Assembly: GCA_965227215.1 (NCBI GenBank) | Contig: OZ245729.1 | Coordinates: 1,364,001 to 1,428,000, forward strand | Length of the DNA: 64,000 bases | Reading direction: 5' to 3' | Origin: Gracilimonas sp965227215 | Lineage (GTDB): Bacteria; Bacteroidota; Rhodothermia; Balneolales; Balneolaceae | In this document: positions 14,688 through 24,500 of the stretch, one piece after another | Layout of the letters: each line of letters starts with the position of its first letter | Position numbering within the stretch: position 1 is the stretch's first letter | Position numbers and translations under genes: made by a program | Notes under the pieces: generated by a model | What the model saw: only the letters and a program-made list of their open reading frames with translations | Told to the model about the DNA's origin: nothing | Databases searched by the model: none

Positions 14688-15849
14688 ACCAGGCTTTGAA
14701 CATTCAGAAGCCTTTTTGCAATGGATTTGGGAGAATCTGCTTTTTGATTTCACGGACTTACAAACAATATCCGGACAGGCGGTTACCATTCTGAATCCCG
14801 GGATGAAGAACGCCTCAGATGGGCCTGATTTTAAGCAGGCCTCACTCGAAATTGACGGGCTTCGCTGGCATGGCGATATTGAGCTTCACACTAAAAGCTC
14901 AAACTGGAAATCACATGCCCACCATTCTGATCCCAATTTCAATACCGTTATTCTGCATGTTGTAGCTGATTCAAACCCGGAGTTGGTGCAAACCCGTAAT
15001 GGCAGCCGGCCTTACACGCTCAATATTTTACCCTATCTCTCTGATAAATTGCATGTGTTCTTAAAAAATTTTGAAGAGCATTCCCCCGAGTTACCCTGTA
15101 CCTCGGGCTTTCATTTTATTTCCGAAGAAGCTTTCTACCATCAAATAGAACTCGCACACCGGGAGTATTTTGAAAAGAAGTCTGATGACTTTCTAACTTT
15201 TTTTGATCCTAACCTGCTTCCTTCCAAAGCCTGGAAACAGGCGCTTGTAACTTCTCTGTGGGATGGGCTCGGCATTCCACATAACCGGAAAGCCATGGCT
15301 GCAACTGCCTCAGAACTTTTAAAGAATTGGAATGGGCAAGATATAATCAACGGAATAGCATTGAGCCTGGAAATTGCCGGCTTCACTGACTCCAATTCAG
15401 ACCTAAACTGGAATTATAAATCAGTCCGCCCCGCAAATCACCCTGAAAAACGAATAGAACAAGCCGTGGTATTAAGCTCAGCTATTCTTAAAGAACCTTT
15501 TGCTAGCTTTCTTTCTGGAGAAGCCATTGAATTATGGGGAAAATGGTTTCAAGAAACAGCATTCAATCAATCTGCTCGTTTCAAAATTTTGTTCGGCACC
15601 GTCTATCTTCCTGCACTCTATATGTTAGGCAATCTATTCGGCTCCGACACTCTGAAATCCACTTCACTCTCAGCCTGGAAAAATTTAAAGACTCCAATAC
15701 CGGCCTCTTTGCTCAAAAAGTTCTATCCTTTCAATTTCCAAGATAAACGATATCGCAAAAAGCTGGGCTCAATCCACCAATTAAATTCATATTGCAAAGC
15801 TTCCCGATGCTCTGAATGTTTTGTACTAAAAAAAGCGATTCAGTCTTGA
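14680..15849 (+). CDS. DUF2851 family protein
   Basis: 389 residues, cytoplasmic. It has the DUF2851 hallmarks FLQWIWENLLFDF, LNPGMKNASDGPDFKQA, RWHGDIELHTKSSNWKSH and the C-terminal CSECFVLKKA. The spacing of D, E and H residues in the N-terminal half (GPDF, GDIELH) recalls nuclease-like folds, but no activity is established. The C-terminus carries two cysteines (CKASRCSEC) that could bind zinc. It is translationally coupled to the YtxH gene (8-base overlap) and followed closely by tRNA-Gln. Confidence 0.84.
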   Translation: MAEPGFEHSEAFLQWIWENLLFDFTDLQTISGQAVTILNPGMKNASDGPDFKQASLEIDGLRWHGDIELHTKSSNWKSHAHHSDPNFNTVILHVVADSNPELVQTRNGSRPYTLNILPYLSDKLHVFLKNFEEHSPELPCTSGFHFISEEAFYHQIELAHREYFEKKSDDFLTFFDPNLLPSKAWKQALVTSLWDGLGIPHNRKAMAATASELLKNWNGQDIINGIALSLEIAGFTDSNSDLNWNYKSVRPANHPEKRIEQAVVLSSAILKEPFASFLSGEAIELWGKWFQETAFNQSARFKILFGTVYLPALYMLGNLFGSDTLKSTSLSAWKNLKTPIPASLLKKFYPFNFQDKRYRKKLGSIHQLNSYCKASRCSECFVLKKAIQS

Positions 15850-15897
15850 TTGCTTTTAAAGTGATTTCTATCTTTGGTGTCTGTCAATGACATGAAT

Positions 15898-15968
15898 TGC
15901 CCGGTCGTCTAATGGCAGGACAGCTGGTTTTGGTCCAGTCAGTGGGGGTTCGAATCCTCCCCGGGCAA
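15898..15968 (+). tRNA. tRNA-Gln (anticodon UUG)
   Basis: Acceptor arms TGCCCGG and CCGGGCA pair perfectly. The anticodon stem CTGG/CCAG encloses TTTTGGT with anticodon TTG, and the T arm GGGGGTTCGAATCCTCC is standard. The 3' CCA is not encoded (A then CAC). It lies just after the DUF2851 gene; a hairpin terminator follows. Confidence 0.96.
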
Positions 15969-15978
15969 CACATTAGCT

Positions 15979-16007
15979 AAAGGATGACTGTTAAGCCATC
16001 CTTTTTG
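15979..16007 (+). terminator. Intrinsic terminator after tRNA-Gln
   Basis: The stem AAAGGATG / CATCCTTT encloses a short loop and ends in TTTTT followed by GTTT. It is placed 10 bases after the tRNA, ending the YtxH-DUF2851-tRNA unit before prs. Confidence 0.7.
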
Positions 16008-16073
16008 TTTATTTGATACCGTTTACATGGCAGTAAACAACCAGTATTAACCTGAACTGAAAGCCCGCGCATA

Positions 16074-17006
16074 GTGGACACTCCCCTGGCGATTTTTTCC
16101 GGTACTAGTAACCCGGCTTTGGCAAGAGCAATTGCTGAAGAATATGGCACATCACTTGGCGATGTAACCATTAAGAAATTTTCAGATGGAGAGCAGTACG
16201 TTAAGTACGAGCAGAGCATTCGGGGCGAAGATATTTTTGTTATACAATCTACGCCTCCTCCCGGTGATAACATTATTGAACTTCTGTTATTATTGGATGC
16301 CGCTAAACGAGCTTCAGTTAAACGGGTAACGGCCGTTATTCCTTATTTTGGATATGCCCGGCAGGATCGAAAAGATCAGCCCCGGGTTTCAATTGGTTCG
16401 AAATTAATGGCGAACCTACTGGTTAAAGCCGGTGCCGATCGCATCTTAACGATGGATTTGCACGCAGCGCAGATACAAGGATTTTTTGATATCCCGCTTG
16501 ATCATTTATATGCAAGCCGGGCTTTTATTGATCATTTTACTTCCAACCCTATCGATAATTTGGTAGTGGTAGCTCCTGATGTGGGCAGCCTGAAAATGGC
16601 TCGTGCCTATTCCAAGAAATTGGGAGCAACACTGGCCTTTATTGATAAGAGAAGGCCTAAGGCTAACCAGTCTGAGATCATGAATCTGATTGGGGAAGTA
16701 GAAGGAAAGAATGTGTTAATCGTCGACGATTTGATCGACACGGCCGGAACATTGACGAATGCTGCAGCAGCTTTAAAAGAACGAGGCGCGCTCAGTATTG
16801 TCGCAATTTGTACACACCCGATTTTGTCGGGCCCGGCATTTCAGCGAATCGAAGATTCGCCTATTGATGAGTTGTTGGTAACGGATACCGTTCAGCTTCG
16901 CCAGCCTTCGGACAAGATCAAAGTGCTGAGCATTGCGAATATTTTTGCTGAAGCTATACAACGCATTCACACTAACGACACTATCAGTGCACTGTTTGAT
17001 AATTAA
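16074..17006 (+). CDS. prs: Ribose-phosphate pyrophosphokinase (PRPP synthetase)
   Basis: 310 residues. It makes PRPP from ribose-5-phosphate and ATP for purine, pyrimidine, His and Trp synthesis, in the cytosol. The signatures are intact: ATP-site FGYARQDRK, DLHAAQIQGFFDIPLDHL, and the PRPP loop VLIVDDLIDTAGT. The chosen start is a GTG at 16074 because no in-frame ATG lies nearby and the reading (DTPLAIFSGTSNPALA) aligns with the usual N-terminus. It heads a prs-rplY-pth-hppA run with 19-, 44- and 60-base gaps; prs-rplY-pth is a widely conserved order. Confidence 0.96.
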   Translation: MDTPLAIFSGTSNPALARAIAEEYGTSLGDVTIKKFSDGEQYVKYEQSIRGEDIFVIQSTPPPGDNIIELLLLLDAAKRASVKRVTAVIPYFGYARQDRKDQPRVSIGSKLMANLLVKAGADRILTMDLHAAQIQGFFDIPLDHLYASRAFIDHFTSNPIDNLVVVAPDVGSLKMARAYSKKLGATLAFIDKRRPKANQSEIMNLIGEVEGKNVLIVDDLIDTAGTLTNAAAALKERGALSIVAICTHPILSGPAFQRIEDSPIDELLVTDTVQLRQPSDKIKVLSIANIFAEAIQRIHTNDTISALFDN

Positions 17007-17025
17007 TGATTAAGGTAAACGCATT

Positions 17026-17742
17026 ATGGCATACCCAGAATTAGTAAAACTTGAAGGAAAGGTCAGAGAGACCAGCAAAAAAGCGAACAAAGCGCTCAGG
17101 GAAGAATTAAGAGTCCCGGCTGTTCTCTATGGTCCCGACGTTGAGGAAAATGTTCATTTCTCTATTGACGAACTTGAACTGGAAAAGATTTTAAGAAAGC
17201 CTCAAACCAAGCTTCAGGAACTCACTGTTGACGGCAAGACCTACAAAACTCTGCTGAAAAGAACAGAATTTGACCCGGTTACTGACCGTCCGATCCACGC
17301 CGACTTTTATGTGCTGGCAGACGATCAAAAAGTTACACTTCGTGTTCCTATTAAGATTACAGGAAATGCGAAAGGGGTTGTTGAGAATGGTGGTCGTGTA
17401 TTCAAACCAATGAATTTTGTACGAATTCGCGTACTTCCTGCTGACATTCCTGCTGAGTTTGAAATAGATATTTCTCCGCTTGAGATCGGCCAGTCATTCC
17501 ATATTTCTGATTTGGATCTGGAAGGCATCATTCCTTTGGATGACCTCAGTAGAACTATTGTTACTATTCGTCCTCCGAAAGGTGCCGACTTCCTTGAAAA
17601 TCTTGTGGCAGGTATTGCTGATGAGACTGAAGAAGAAGTTGTTGCTGAAGGCGAAGCTGCTGAAGGTGAAGTTGCTGAAGGCGAAGAGGCTCCTGAAGGT
17701 GAAGAAGGAGAAGATTCTTCTGAAGAAAAAACGGAAGAATAA
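17026..17742 (+). CDS. rplY: 50S ribosomal protein L25 / Ctc, long form
   Basis: 238 residues: an N-terminal 5S-rRNA-binding L25 domain (about 4-95, VPAVLYGPDVEENVHF), the TL5/CTC C-terminal beta domain (about 98-190), and an acidic tail (about 200-238). It stabilises the central protuberance of the large subunit through 5S rRNA. The tail is made of repeats such as EGEAAEGEVAEGEE encoded by GAAGGTGAAG-type repeats, as if grown by slippage. Ctc-type tails exist in many phyla, but this one is long and almost purely Glu/Ala/Gly. It lies between prs and pth as in many genomes. Confidence 0.95.
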   Translation: MAYPELVKLEGKVRETSKKANKALREELRVPAVLYGPDVEENVHFSIDELELEKILRKPQTKLQELTVDGKTYKTLLKRTEFDPVTDRPIHADFYVLADDQKVTLRVPIKITGNAKGVVENGGRVFKPMNFVRIRVLPADIPAEFEIDISPLEIGQSFHISDLDLEGIIPLDDLSRTIVTIRPPKGADFLENLVAGIADETEEEVVAEGEAAEGEVAEGEEAPEGEEGEDSSEEKTEE

Positions 17743-17786
17743 CATTTATTTGATATCCGAGAACGGTAACGTGATTCCCGCTTGAT

Positions 17787-18344
17787 ATGTCCCTTATTGT
17801 TGGATTAGGAAATATCGGGCAAGAATATGAAGGAACACGTCACAACATCGGTTTTGAAATTGTTGACGCGATAGCTGAAACTCTTTCTACCACATTTAGG
17901 CCTGGAAACGGGCCTTTTGTGGTTGCAGAAGGCAGGCATCGCGGGCGCAAGGTAGTGCTGATTAAACCAACTACTTATATGAATAAAAGTGGTGTGGCGG
18001 TACGAAAAGCACTTTCTGAGTACAAAACGGACAAGCAGGACTGCCTTATTGTTTATGACGACCTTAATCTTGACGTAGGAGACGTAAGGTTAAGGCCACA
18101 AGGCAGCGCCGGCGGTCATAACGGGATTGCCAATATCATTGAGTTGCTGGGAACACGTGAGTTTCCGCGGCTTCGTTTCGGTATTGGTAATGACTTCCCA
18201 AAAGGCCGGCAGGTAGATTTTGTACTTTCGCCTTTCAACAATCCAGACCAAAAATATTTGGAAGAGGGCATTCAAAAAGCCCACGATGCCTGCCTTCACT
18301 TTGCTCGGGAAGGCATCGCAAAAACAATGAACAACTTTAATTAA
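17787..18344 (+). CDS. pth: Peptidyl-tRNA hydrolase
   Basis: 185 residues. It releases tRNA from peptidyl-tRNA dropped by ribosomes. Active-site residues are intact: GTRHNIGFEIVD (catalytic His about 22), the MNKSG segment and YDDLNLDVGDVRLRPQGSAGGHNG. The length is typical. It is third in the prs-rplY-pth run. The leader shows no Shine-Dalgarno sequence. Confidence 0.96.
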   Translation: MSLIVGLGNIGQEYEGTRHNIGFEIVDAIAETLSTTFRPGNGPFVVAEGRHRGRKVVLIKPTTYMNKSGVAVRKALSEYKTDKQDCLIVYDDLNLDVGDVRLRPQGSAGGHNGIANIIELLGTREFPRLRFGIGNDFPKGRQVDFVLSPFNNPDQKYLEEGIQKAHDACLHFAREGIAKTMNNFN

Positions 18345-18404
18345 TGAATGTTGACTGAAGCTACCCTTCAGCACATTGAACTTAAACTAACGTAACGGGA
18401 AACA

Positions 18405-20588
18405 ATGCATACTTTAGTCTACCTAATACCGGTGGCAGGGGTGCTCGCACTTTTGTACACTGCATTTAAATCTTCCTGGGTATCTAAACAAGATATCGGG
18501 ACCGAAAAAATGGAACGCATCAGCAAGCATATTGCCAGCGGAGCCATGGCCTTCCTTAAAGCTGAATACAAAGTTCTTTCTATCTTTGTAGCCGTTGTAG
18601 CTGTAATTCTTGCTTTCAGTGCCGACCCAACCACATCCAGCTGGATGGTTGCTATATCTTTTGTAATCGGTGCCCTTTGTTCCGGCCTGGCTGGTTTCAT
18701 TGGAATGAAAGTGGCTACCAAGGCAAACGTTCGTACAACGAATGCTGCCAGAACCGGACTTGCAAAAGGACTTGAAGTTGCTTTCGCCGGTGGTTCTGTT
18801 ATGGGCCTTGGCGTAGTTGGACTTGGCGTTCTAGGACTTAGCGGCTTGTTTATCCTCTTCGGGAACTTATTTGGCCTGGAAGGAGCAAACGCCGTTAATA
18901 AGGTGCTCGCTGTTGTAACCGGATTTTCATTCGGTGCCTCTTCTATCGCTCTTTTCGCGCGTGTTGGCGGTGGTATTTACACCAAAGCTGCCGACGTAGG
19001 TGCCGACCTTGTAGGGAAGGTTGAAGCCGGTATTCCTGAAGATCACCCGTTAAACCCTGCTACTATTGCCGACAACGTTGGTGATAACGTAGGTGATGTT
19101 GCCGGAATGGGTGCTGACCTTTTTGAGTCTTATGTAGGATCTATTATTGGTTCTATGGTATTGGGTGCTGCTTTTATGACCATTCCCGAGTGGAGTGACA
19201 ATTTTGACGGACTTTCAGCAGTACTGCTTCCTCTGGTTCTCGCCGGAACAGGAATCATTACTTCTATTTTAGGAACGTTCTTTGTACGCGTTAAGGAAGG
19301 TGGAAACCCACAAACAGCCTTAAACATAGGTGAGCTGCTTTCCGGTGTTGTTATGGTTATTGCATCCTATTTCATTATTACCTGGATGCTGCCTTCGGGA
19401 TGGACCTTCAACGGTATTGAATACACCTCAATGGGCGTATTCCTGGCTACTCTGTTTGGTTTGGCTTCCGGCCTTTTGATCGGATTCGTTACCGAGCATT
19501 ACACAGGTACAGGAACCAAGCCGGTTTGGTCTATTGTAAAACAATCGGTAACCGGTTCAGCCACTAACATCATCGCTGGTGTGGGTGTTGGTATGATTTC
19601 TACAGCCATTCCAATCCTGATTATAGCAGGTGCAATTATCGGAGCTTACCATTTTGCAGGATTGTATGGTATTGCGATTGCAGCCGTTGGTATGCTTGCC
19701 AACACGGGTATTCAGTTGGCAGTTGATGCTTACGGCCCTATTTCTGATAACGCCGGTGGTATTGCTGAAATGTCTGAACTGGAGCCTGAAGTACGTGAGC
19801 GTACCGATAAGCTTGATGCCGTAGGTAACACTACTGCTGCTATCGGTAAAGGATTTGCAATCGGTTCTGCAGCCTTAACTGCTCTGGCACTTTTCGCGGC
19901 TTTCATTACTGCATATAACGCAACGCACGAAGTTCAGCTTACCGGAATTGATATAACCAATCCGTTTGTAATGGCTTCCCTTTTTGTGGGAGCTATGCTG
20001 CCATTCTTGTTCTCTGCCCTTTCAATGAACGCGGTAGGGCGTGCAGCTATGAGTATGATTGAAGAAGTTCGACGCCAGTTTGCTGACATTCCTGAACTTA
20101 AAGAAGCACTTGGAGCTATGAACCGAAACGAAGGCAAGAAACTTGCTGACTGGTCTGATGAAGACCGCGCTATGTTTGAAGCGGCAGACGGTAAAGCTGA
20201 ATATGAGAAATGTGTTGAGATTTCTACTTCGGCTTCTATCCGTGAGATGGTTGCTCCGGGTCTTCTGGCTGTAATTGTACCGGTACTGTTTGGCTTCATC
20301 GGTGGAGCTGAAATGCTGGGTGGGCTGCTTGCAGGTGTTACTTCTGCAGGTGTTCTTATGGCTCTGTTCCAGTCTAACGCCGGTGGCGCCTGGGATAACG
20401 CCAAAAAGATGATTGAAGAAGGTGTAACCATCGACGGCGTTGAGTACGGCAAAGGCTCTGAGCCTCACAAAGCCGGTGTTGTTGGTGATACGGTTGGAGA
20501 TCCATTCAAGGATACTTCCGGTCCTTCACTGAACATTCTTCTTAAGCTGATGTCTGTAGTTGCCCTTGTTATTGCAACCATGATTTAA
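18405..20588 (+). CDS. hppA: Membrane-bound pyrophosphatase, K+-dependent type (H+ or Na+ pump)
   Basis: 727 residues with about 15-16 membrane segments. It couples pyrophosphate hydrolysis to ion export. The PPi/Mg sites are visible: NPATIADNVGDNVGDVAGMGADLFES, and near the C-terminus GDTVGDPFKDTSGPSLN. The motif GNTTAAIGKG has Ala where K+-independent forms have Lys (GNTTKA), so this is the K+-stimulated class; whether it pumps Na+ or H+ cannot be told. It follows pth by 60 bases and ends in a clear terminator at 20609-20646. A pump of this kind recovers energy from PPi made by biosynthesis, such as PRPP use. Confidence 0.95.
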   Translation: MHTLVYLIPVAGVLALLYTAFKSSWVSKQDIGTEKMERISKHIASGAMAFLKAEYKVLSIFVAVVAVILAFSADPTTSSWMVAISFVIGALCSGLAGFIGMKVATKANVRTTNAARTGLAKGLEVAFAGGSVMGLGVVGLGVLGLSGLFILFGNLFGLEGANAVNKVLAVVTGFSFGASSIALFARVGGGIYTKAADVGADLVGKVEAGIPEDHPLNPATIADNVGDNVGDVAGMGADLFESYVGSIIGSMVLGAAFMTIPEWSDNFDGLSAVLLPLVLAGTGIITSILGTFFVRVKEGGNPQTALNIGELLSGVVMVIASYFIITWMLPSGWTFNGIEYTSMGVFLATLFGLASGLLIGFVTEHYTGTGTKPVWSIVKQSVTGSATNIIAGVGVGMISTAIPILIIAGAIIGAYHFAGLYGIAIAAVGMLANTGIQLAVDAYGPISDNAGGIAEMSELEPEVRERTDKLDAVGNTTAAIGKGFAIGSAALTALALFAAFITAYNATHEVQLTGIDITNPFVMASLFVGAMLPFLFSALSMNAVGRAAMSMIEEVRRQFADIPELKEALGAMNRNEGKKLADWSDEDRAMFEAADGKAEYEKCVEISTSASIREMVAPGLLAVIVPVLFGFIGGAEMLGGLLAGVTSAGVLMALFQSNAGGAWDNAKKMIEEGVTIDGVEYGKGSEPHKAGVVGDTVGDPFKDTSGPSLNILLKLMSVVALVIATMI

Positions 20589-20608
20589 GCTTAAAAAGCA
20601 CGTATTTT

Positions 20609-20646
20609 AAAGCCCTGTACATAAATCATGTGTGGGGCTTTTTTGT
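20609..20646 (+). terminator. Intrinsic terminator after hppA
   Basis: AAAGCCC and GGGGCTTTTTT form a stem with the AT-rich loop TGTACATAAATCATGTGT, which itself contains a short dyad (GTACAT/ATGTGT-like). A T-run follows. Clear end of the prs-rplY-pth-hppA run. Confidence 0.85.
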
Positions 20647-20682
20647 TTGTGATAAGAACCATTAATTGAAAAGTCATCCTAA

Positions 20683-20699
20683 TCCCGAGAAATCGGGGA
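20683..20699. repeat. Short hairpin TCCCGA-GAAA-TCGGGG
   Basis: A six-base stem with a GAAA tetraloop, sitting in the gap after the hppA terminator. It may be an RNA hairpin or a dispersed repeat. The same gap holds an ATTCTTC...GAATGAC-type segment at 20751-20778. Confidence 0.45.
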
Positions 20700-20750
20700 A
20701 AGATCTTCAAATGCCCTTTTTCAATTTTGAGGCAGTATCATTCTCGTGGA

Positions 20751-20778
20751 GATTCTTCGGCAGTAGCCTCTGAATGAC
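20751..20778. repeat. GATTCTTC...TCTGAATGAC dispersed element (copy 1)
   Basis: GATTCTTCGGCAGTAGCCTC followed by TGAATGAC resembles the reverse complement of 43114-43152, where CATTCTGAATGGAGTGAATA runs to GAAGAATCC. The pattern is close to an intergenic element often seen in Bacteroidota and relatives (ATTCTGAGCG...GAAGAATC); that comparison is from memory. Confidence 0.4.
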
Positions 20779-20801
20779 TCAATAGAAAAAATTTTCTCAC
20801 T

Positions 20802-21473
20802 ATGCCAAGTACCGACATCTTTAAACTCTTCTTTCATCACGACCAGCGGCTGGATAAACTTGCCGAACGAACGCCCAATAAAAAGTCAGGTGAAATGGAA
20901 TCCACCCTCGAAGATTTCATGAAGCCTGATCCCACCTACTCAAAGTTTTACTTAACGGGAACCGACCTGGCTCAAGAGCGTTTTGGGTTGAATATGATTT
21001 CCGGATACGAAAAAGTGATAACGGCTCTTGAAAAAGCCTTCCCTAACAAAAATGTTTTTACGGCAAAAGGAAGAACTGATGCTATCTCGAAAGCAGTTTC
21101 CGCTCTTGAGTTAGGAGAAGTATTTGTGCTTTCAGATGAGGAGTCCATAAACCTTGATATCGAAAGCCTGCATATTGATATCAACTCTAACGTCGGACAT
21201 CTAAAAGAAGAACTAAAGGAAGCTCTGGAAGACGAGCACATTGTAGTTTACAAAGAACAAGCTAAAGACGGTTTTGACCTGCACATATTTTCCAAGGAGA
21301 ACGTGTACACCAACATGTTTCACCCGCTGCAGGAGTTAGTGCCTGATACCTTCCGCTTCTTCAGCATTAATGGTAAGAAATTCAGATCTGAACGTCACTT
21401 CTACTTCGAAACCTGGACCTTGGACCGACCTCCCCACGGATTTGAAGAGGTGTTTAAAAAATCAGTACTATAA
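20802..21473 (+). CDS. Conserved-looking protein of unknown function
   Basis: 223 residues, soluble, no signal peptide or membrane helix. It is not recognised. The protein is rich in Asp/Glu/Lys, with helices about 60-100 and 130-145 and a C-terminal part full of aromatic residues (FRFFSINGKKFRSERHFYFETWTLDRPPHGF). Codon use and frame quality look like the neighbouring genes, and the ATG follows a normal short leader. It stands alone between hppA and the convergent amidohydrolase gene. A lineage-specific cytoplasmic protein is all that can be said. Confidence 0.65.
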   Translation: MPSTDIFKLFFHHDQRLDKLAERTPNKKSGEMESTLEDFMKPDPTYSKFYLTGTDLAQERFGLNMISGYEKVITALEKAFPNKNVFTAKGRTDAISKAVSALELGEVFVLSDEESINLDIESLHIDINSNVGHLKEELKEALEDEHIVVYKEQAKDGFDLHIFSKENVYTNMFHPLQELVPDTFRFFSINGKKFRSERHFYFETWTLDRPPHGFEEVFKKSVL

Positions 21474-21494
21474 TACTTTACGAATTGGATTAGT

Positions 21495-21540
21495 CGTTAT
21501 TCGTTAATCGTTATTCGCTCACTTCACGAATAACGAATAA
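21495..21540. repeat. CGTTATTCG-type inverted repeat between convergent genes
   Basis: CGTTATTCGTTAATCGTTATTCG (21495-21517) is matched by CGAATAACGAATAA (21527-21540). The repeat unit is about 7-14 bases long. The position between two convergent 3' ends suggests a bidirectional terminator. Confidence 0.65.
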
Positions 21541-21544
21541 ACCA

Positions 21545-24500
21545 TTAACGTTCAATTCCGGGTACGTTTATTGGTTCGTTATTTTGCCACCAGAAAGTCG
21601 GTAATTCTTTCTGATTTGGGAATATTTCATCCAGGGTTTCCGCTTCATACATATATCCATTTTTCATGATATGAGAAATGTCTGCTGTGTTACGGATATC
21701 ATCCAGCGGATTACTGTTCAGGATCACCAGGTCAGCCAACTTCCCTTCTTCGATCGACCCTAAATCCTGATCCAGGCCGATCCCATCTGCCCCCTGAATA
21801 GTGGCTACTTTCAGAATGTCATGTTGGGAAATACCGCCGGCTGCCATCGCCCAAAGCTCCCAGTGATAGCCCAAACCCTGCAGCTGGCCGTGACTTCCAA
21901 CGCCGGCTCGACCGCCCGCTTCAACCAAATCTTTAACAAAAACACCCATCTCTTCGAATACATGCTCTTCTTCCATAAACCAACCGGCATTTCGGCGACG
22001 GGTACGCTCATCCAGGTTTTGATGAGGCATGAACCGCTGTAGTTTCGGCTCATCATGTGGCCGCTCAACTGCATAGAAATAATTTTCCGCCCATGGGCCA
22101 CCGTAAGCCACCAGCAAGGTAGGCGTATAAACAGTTCTGGAGAAAGCAACTAAATCGATTACATCATGATACAGTGGAAATACCGGGAAGGAATGCTCAT
22201 GCCCGGGATAACCGTCAATCACCTGAGTCAGGTTTTCCTTAAAGTCGAGTGACCCTTCCGTAGTTGGCATCAACTCCTGCTCTTTTGCGGCCTGAATGAT
22301 CCATTGACGCTGCTCCCTGTTTCCGGCTCCATACATTTTAATGGTCTTGGTATCATAATATTTACTGTACCGCATCAACACATCGCGTGCATGGTCCAAA
22401 TCTTTGATGTCTTCACTGCTGAAAACGCCCGGACCGGTAGAATAAACACGTGGACCTAACAATTTCCCGGCATGCACTAAATCCTGATAGGTGAGCACAT
22501 CGGTAGTTGCCGTTTGCGGATCACGCGTGGTAATTACCCCATAAGCCAGGTTTGTCAGGTACGACCAAAATTCACCCCGATGCAAGTTCACAGGATGACG
22601 GAAATGAGCATGGGTATCTACAAATCCCGGAATGATGGTCTTGCCATTCATGTCCATGATTTCAGCACCTTCGGGAATATCAACTTCCCCCCGTTTACCT
22701 ACAGCAACAATCCGGTTATCCTGAATAACCAGATCAGCATTTTCAATAATCTCGTTGCCCTTCATGGTTATGAGTCTGGCGCCTCGAAGAACAAGAATAC
22801 CCTCCGGGATATCACGATCTGCCATTACAGAAATCTCTATTTCCGTGGGTTGATATCCCTTGTCTTCTTCTTTTTCCTCTTCCTCATCAGCTTCTTCTTC
22901 GGAGTCGGCCTCTTCATTTTCATCTTCCGCCTTCTCCTCTTCCATTTCTTTGGCGGCCTCTACGCTGTCTTCATAGGCCTGCTCATCATCGAAATCATAA
23001 ATCACATGAGCGTTACCTATCGACCAGTGTACGCGATTGGCGTCCCAGCTCCAGGCAGGAAACTGTCCACCTATTTCGGTAAGTTGTTTACTTGGGAATT
23101 GGCTGGAAGAACCTCCTACCCTGATTTCAGGAGCTTCTCCCCCTACTTTTGGTACCGTTACTACAAACAAGTCGTTGCGTATCTGAGCCAGTGCCTGATC
23201 CCCTTCCGGAGCCATCCTGATCCAGGAAGCCGTACCGCCTCCACTTCTGCTTACCTCAAGATGTTCTTTTTCATCAGTGCCATCCCAGCGAATGGATGAA
23301 AGTCCACCCCAACTGGAAAGGTAGATCCGGTCAGATCCTTTAACAAAATGAGGATTGCCCCGGCCATTCGTGTAAGTAATAAAATTGTTTTCACTTCCGT
23401 CAGCATCGATCCAGATTAGATCGCTGGTTCCCTGAAAAGCCGTTCTTCGGGTTGCATTGCGGAAATCCTGAGGCTGCCCTTTGATTAATACAATCCGGCT
23501 GCCATCGTTATTCCATACCGGATCCTGAAATACGCCCTCTTCTTTGTTAAGCTGCTGAAGCCGTCTGCCATTTGGACGAACTTTATACACCTTCCCGGTT
23601 TCAGGAGTCCAGGTAACAAAGGCAATCCATTCACCATCCGGAGACCACACGGGTTGAGCCTGCGTTTCGTCCAGATCCACCAATTTCTTTGGTTCTCCAT
23701 CCGGAAGTACCATGGTATAAATTTCATTCAATGCGGTGAAGGCGATTTTCCGGCCATCCGGGGAAGGTACCGCATCCCGAATCTGGGTAATTTCAAACTG
23801 CGGCGTATCTTCAATGGGGTAATCAAAATCCAGCTCTGGCCCAAGCTCAATAGTAGAACTTACTGAGAATGGAATCTCGATTGCATCTCCTCCATCAATA
23901 GGTAGCTTCCAGATTTTACCTCCATAGGAAGCAACCATATGTTTGTTATCCGGAGTGAAGGACATTCCGGGTAGAACGTCCCGGGAAGCACGCGATTCCT
24001 GATCATCATGCTGTACCGGATAGGCCAGCCAGCTTTCGTCGCCGGTTTCTAAATCTCTTTTCACCAGTCCGGTATGTTCATCATGACGGGTACCGTATAC
24101 CAACCACTTACCATCACTCGAAAGAGTGGGGCGAAATGAAGAGCCATACCTGTTGGATTGCACCGTAATATCACCGGTTTCCCGATCATAGGTAGCTATC
24201 TGATACTGTGGCATACTGGCGTTGTAGTTCCAGGTTCCAAACCGTCTTGAAAACCAGATGTATCTGTCATCGGCACCAAAGGCCCCTTCGAGCATACGCA
24301 GGTTACCGGGTTCGTCCGTCAAAGCCACACCTGAACCACCGTCAACATGGTACATCCAGATTTTATGGTTACCGGGATCATTTTTAGAGGCAATTACATA
24401 CTTGCCATCCGGCATCCACTCCGGAGACTGGTATTCATTGTCCTTGCCCTTTGTCAGCTGTTCTTTCTCTTCCGTTTCCAGGTCATAAATCCACACGCCT

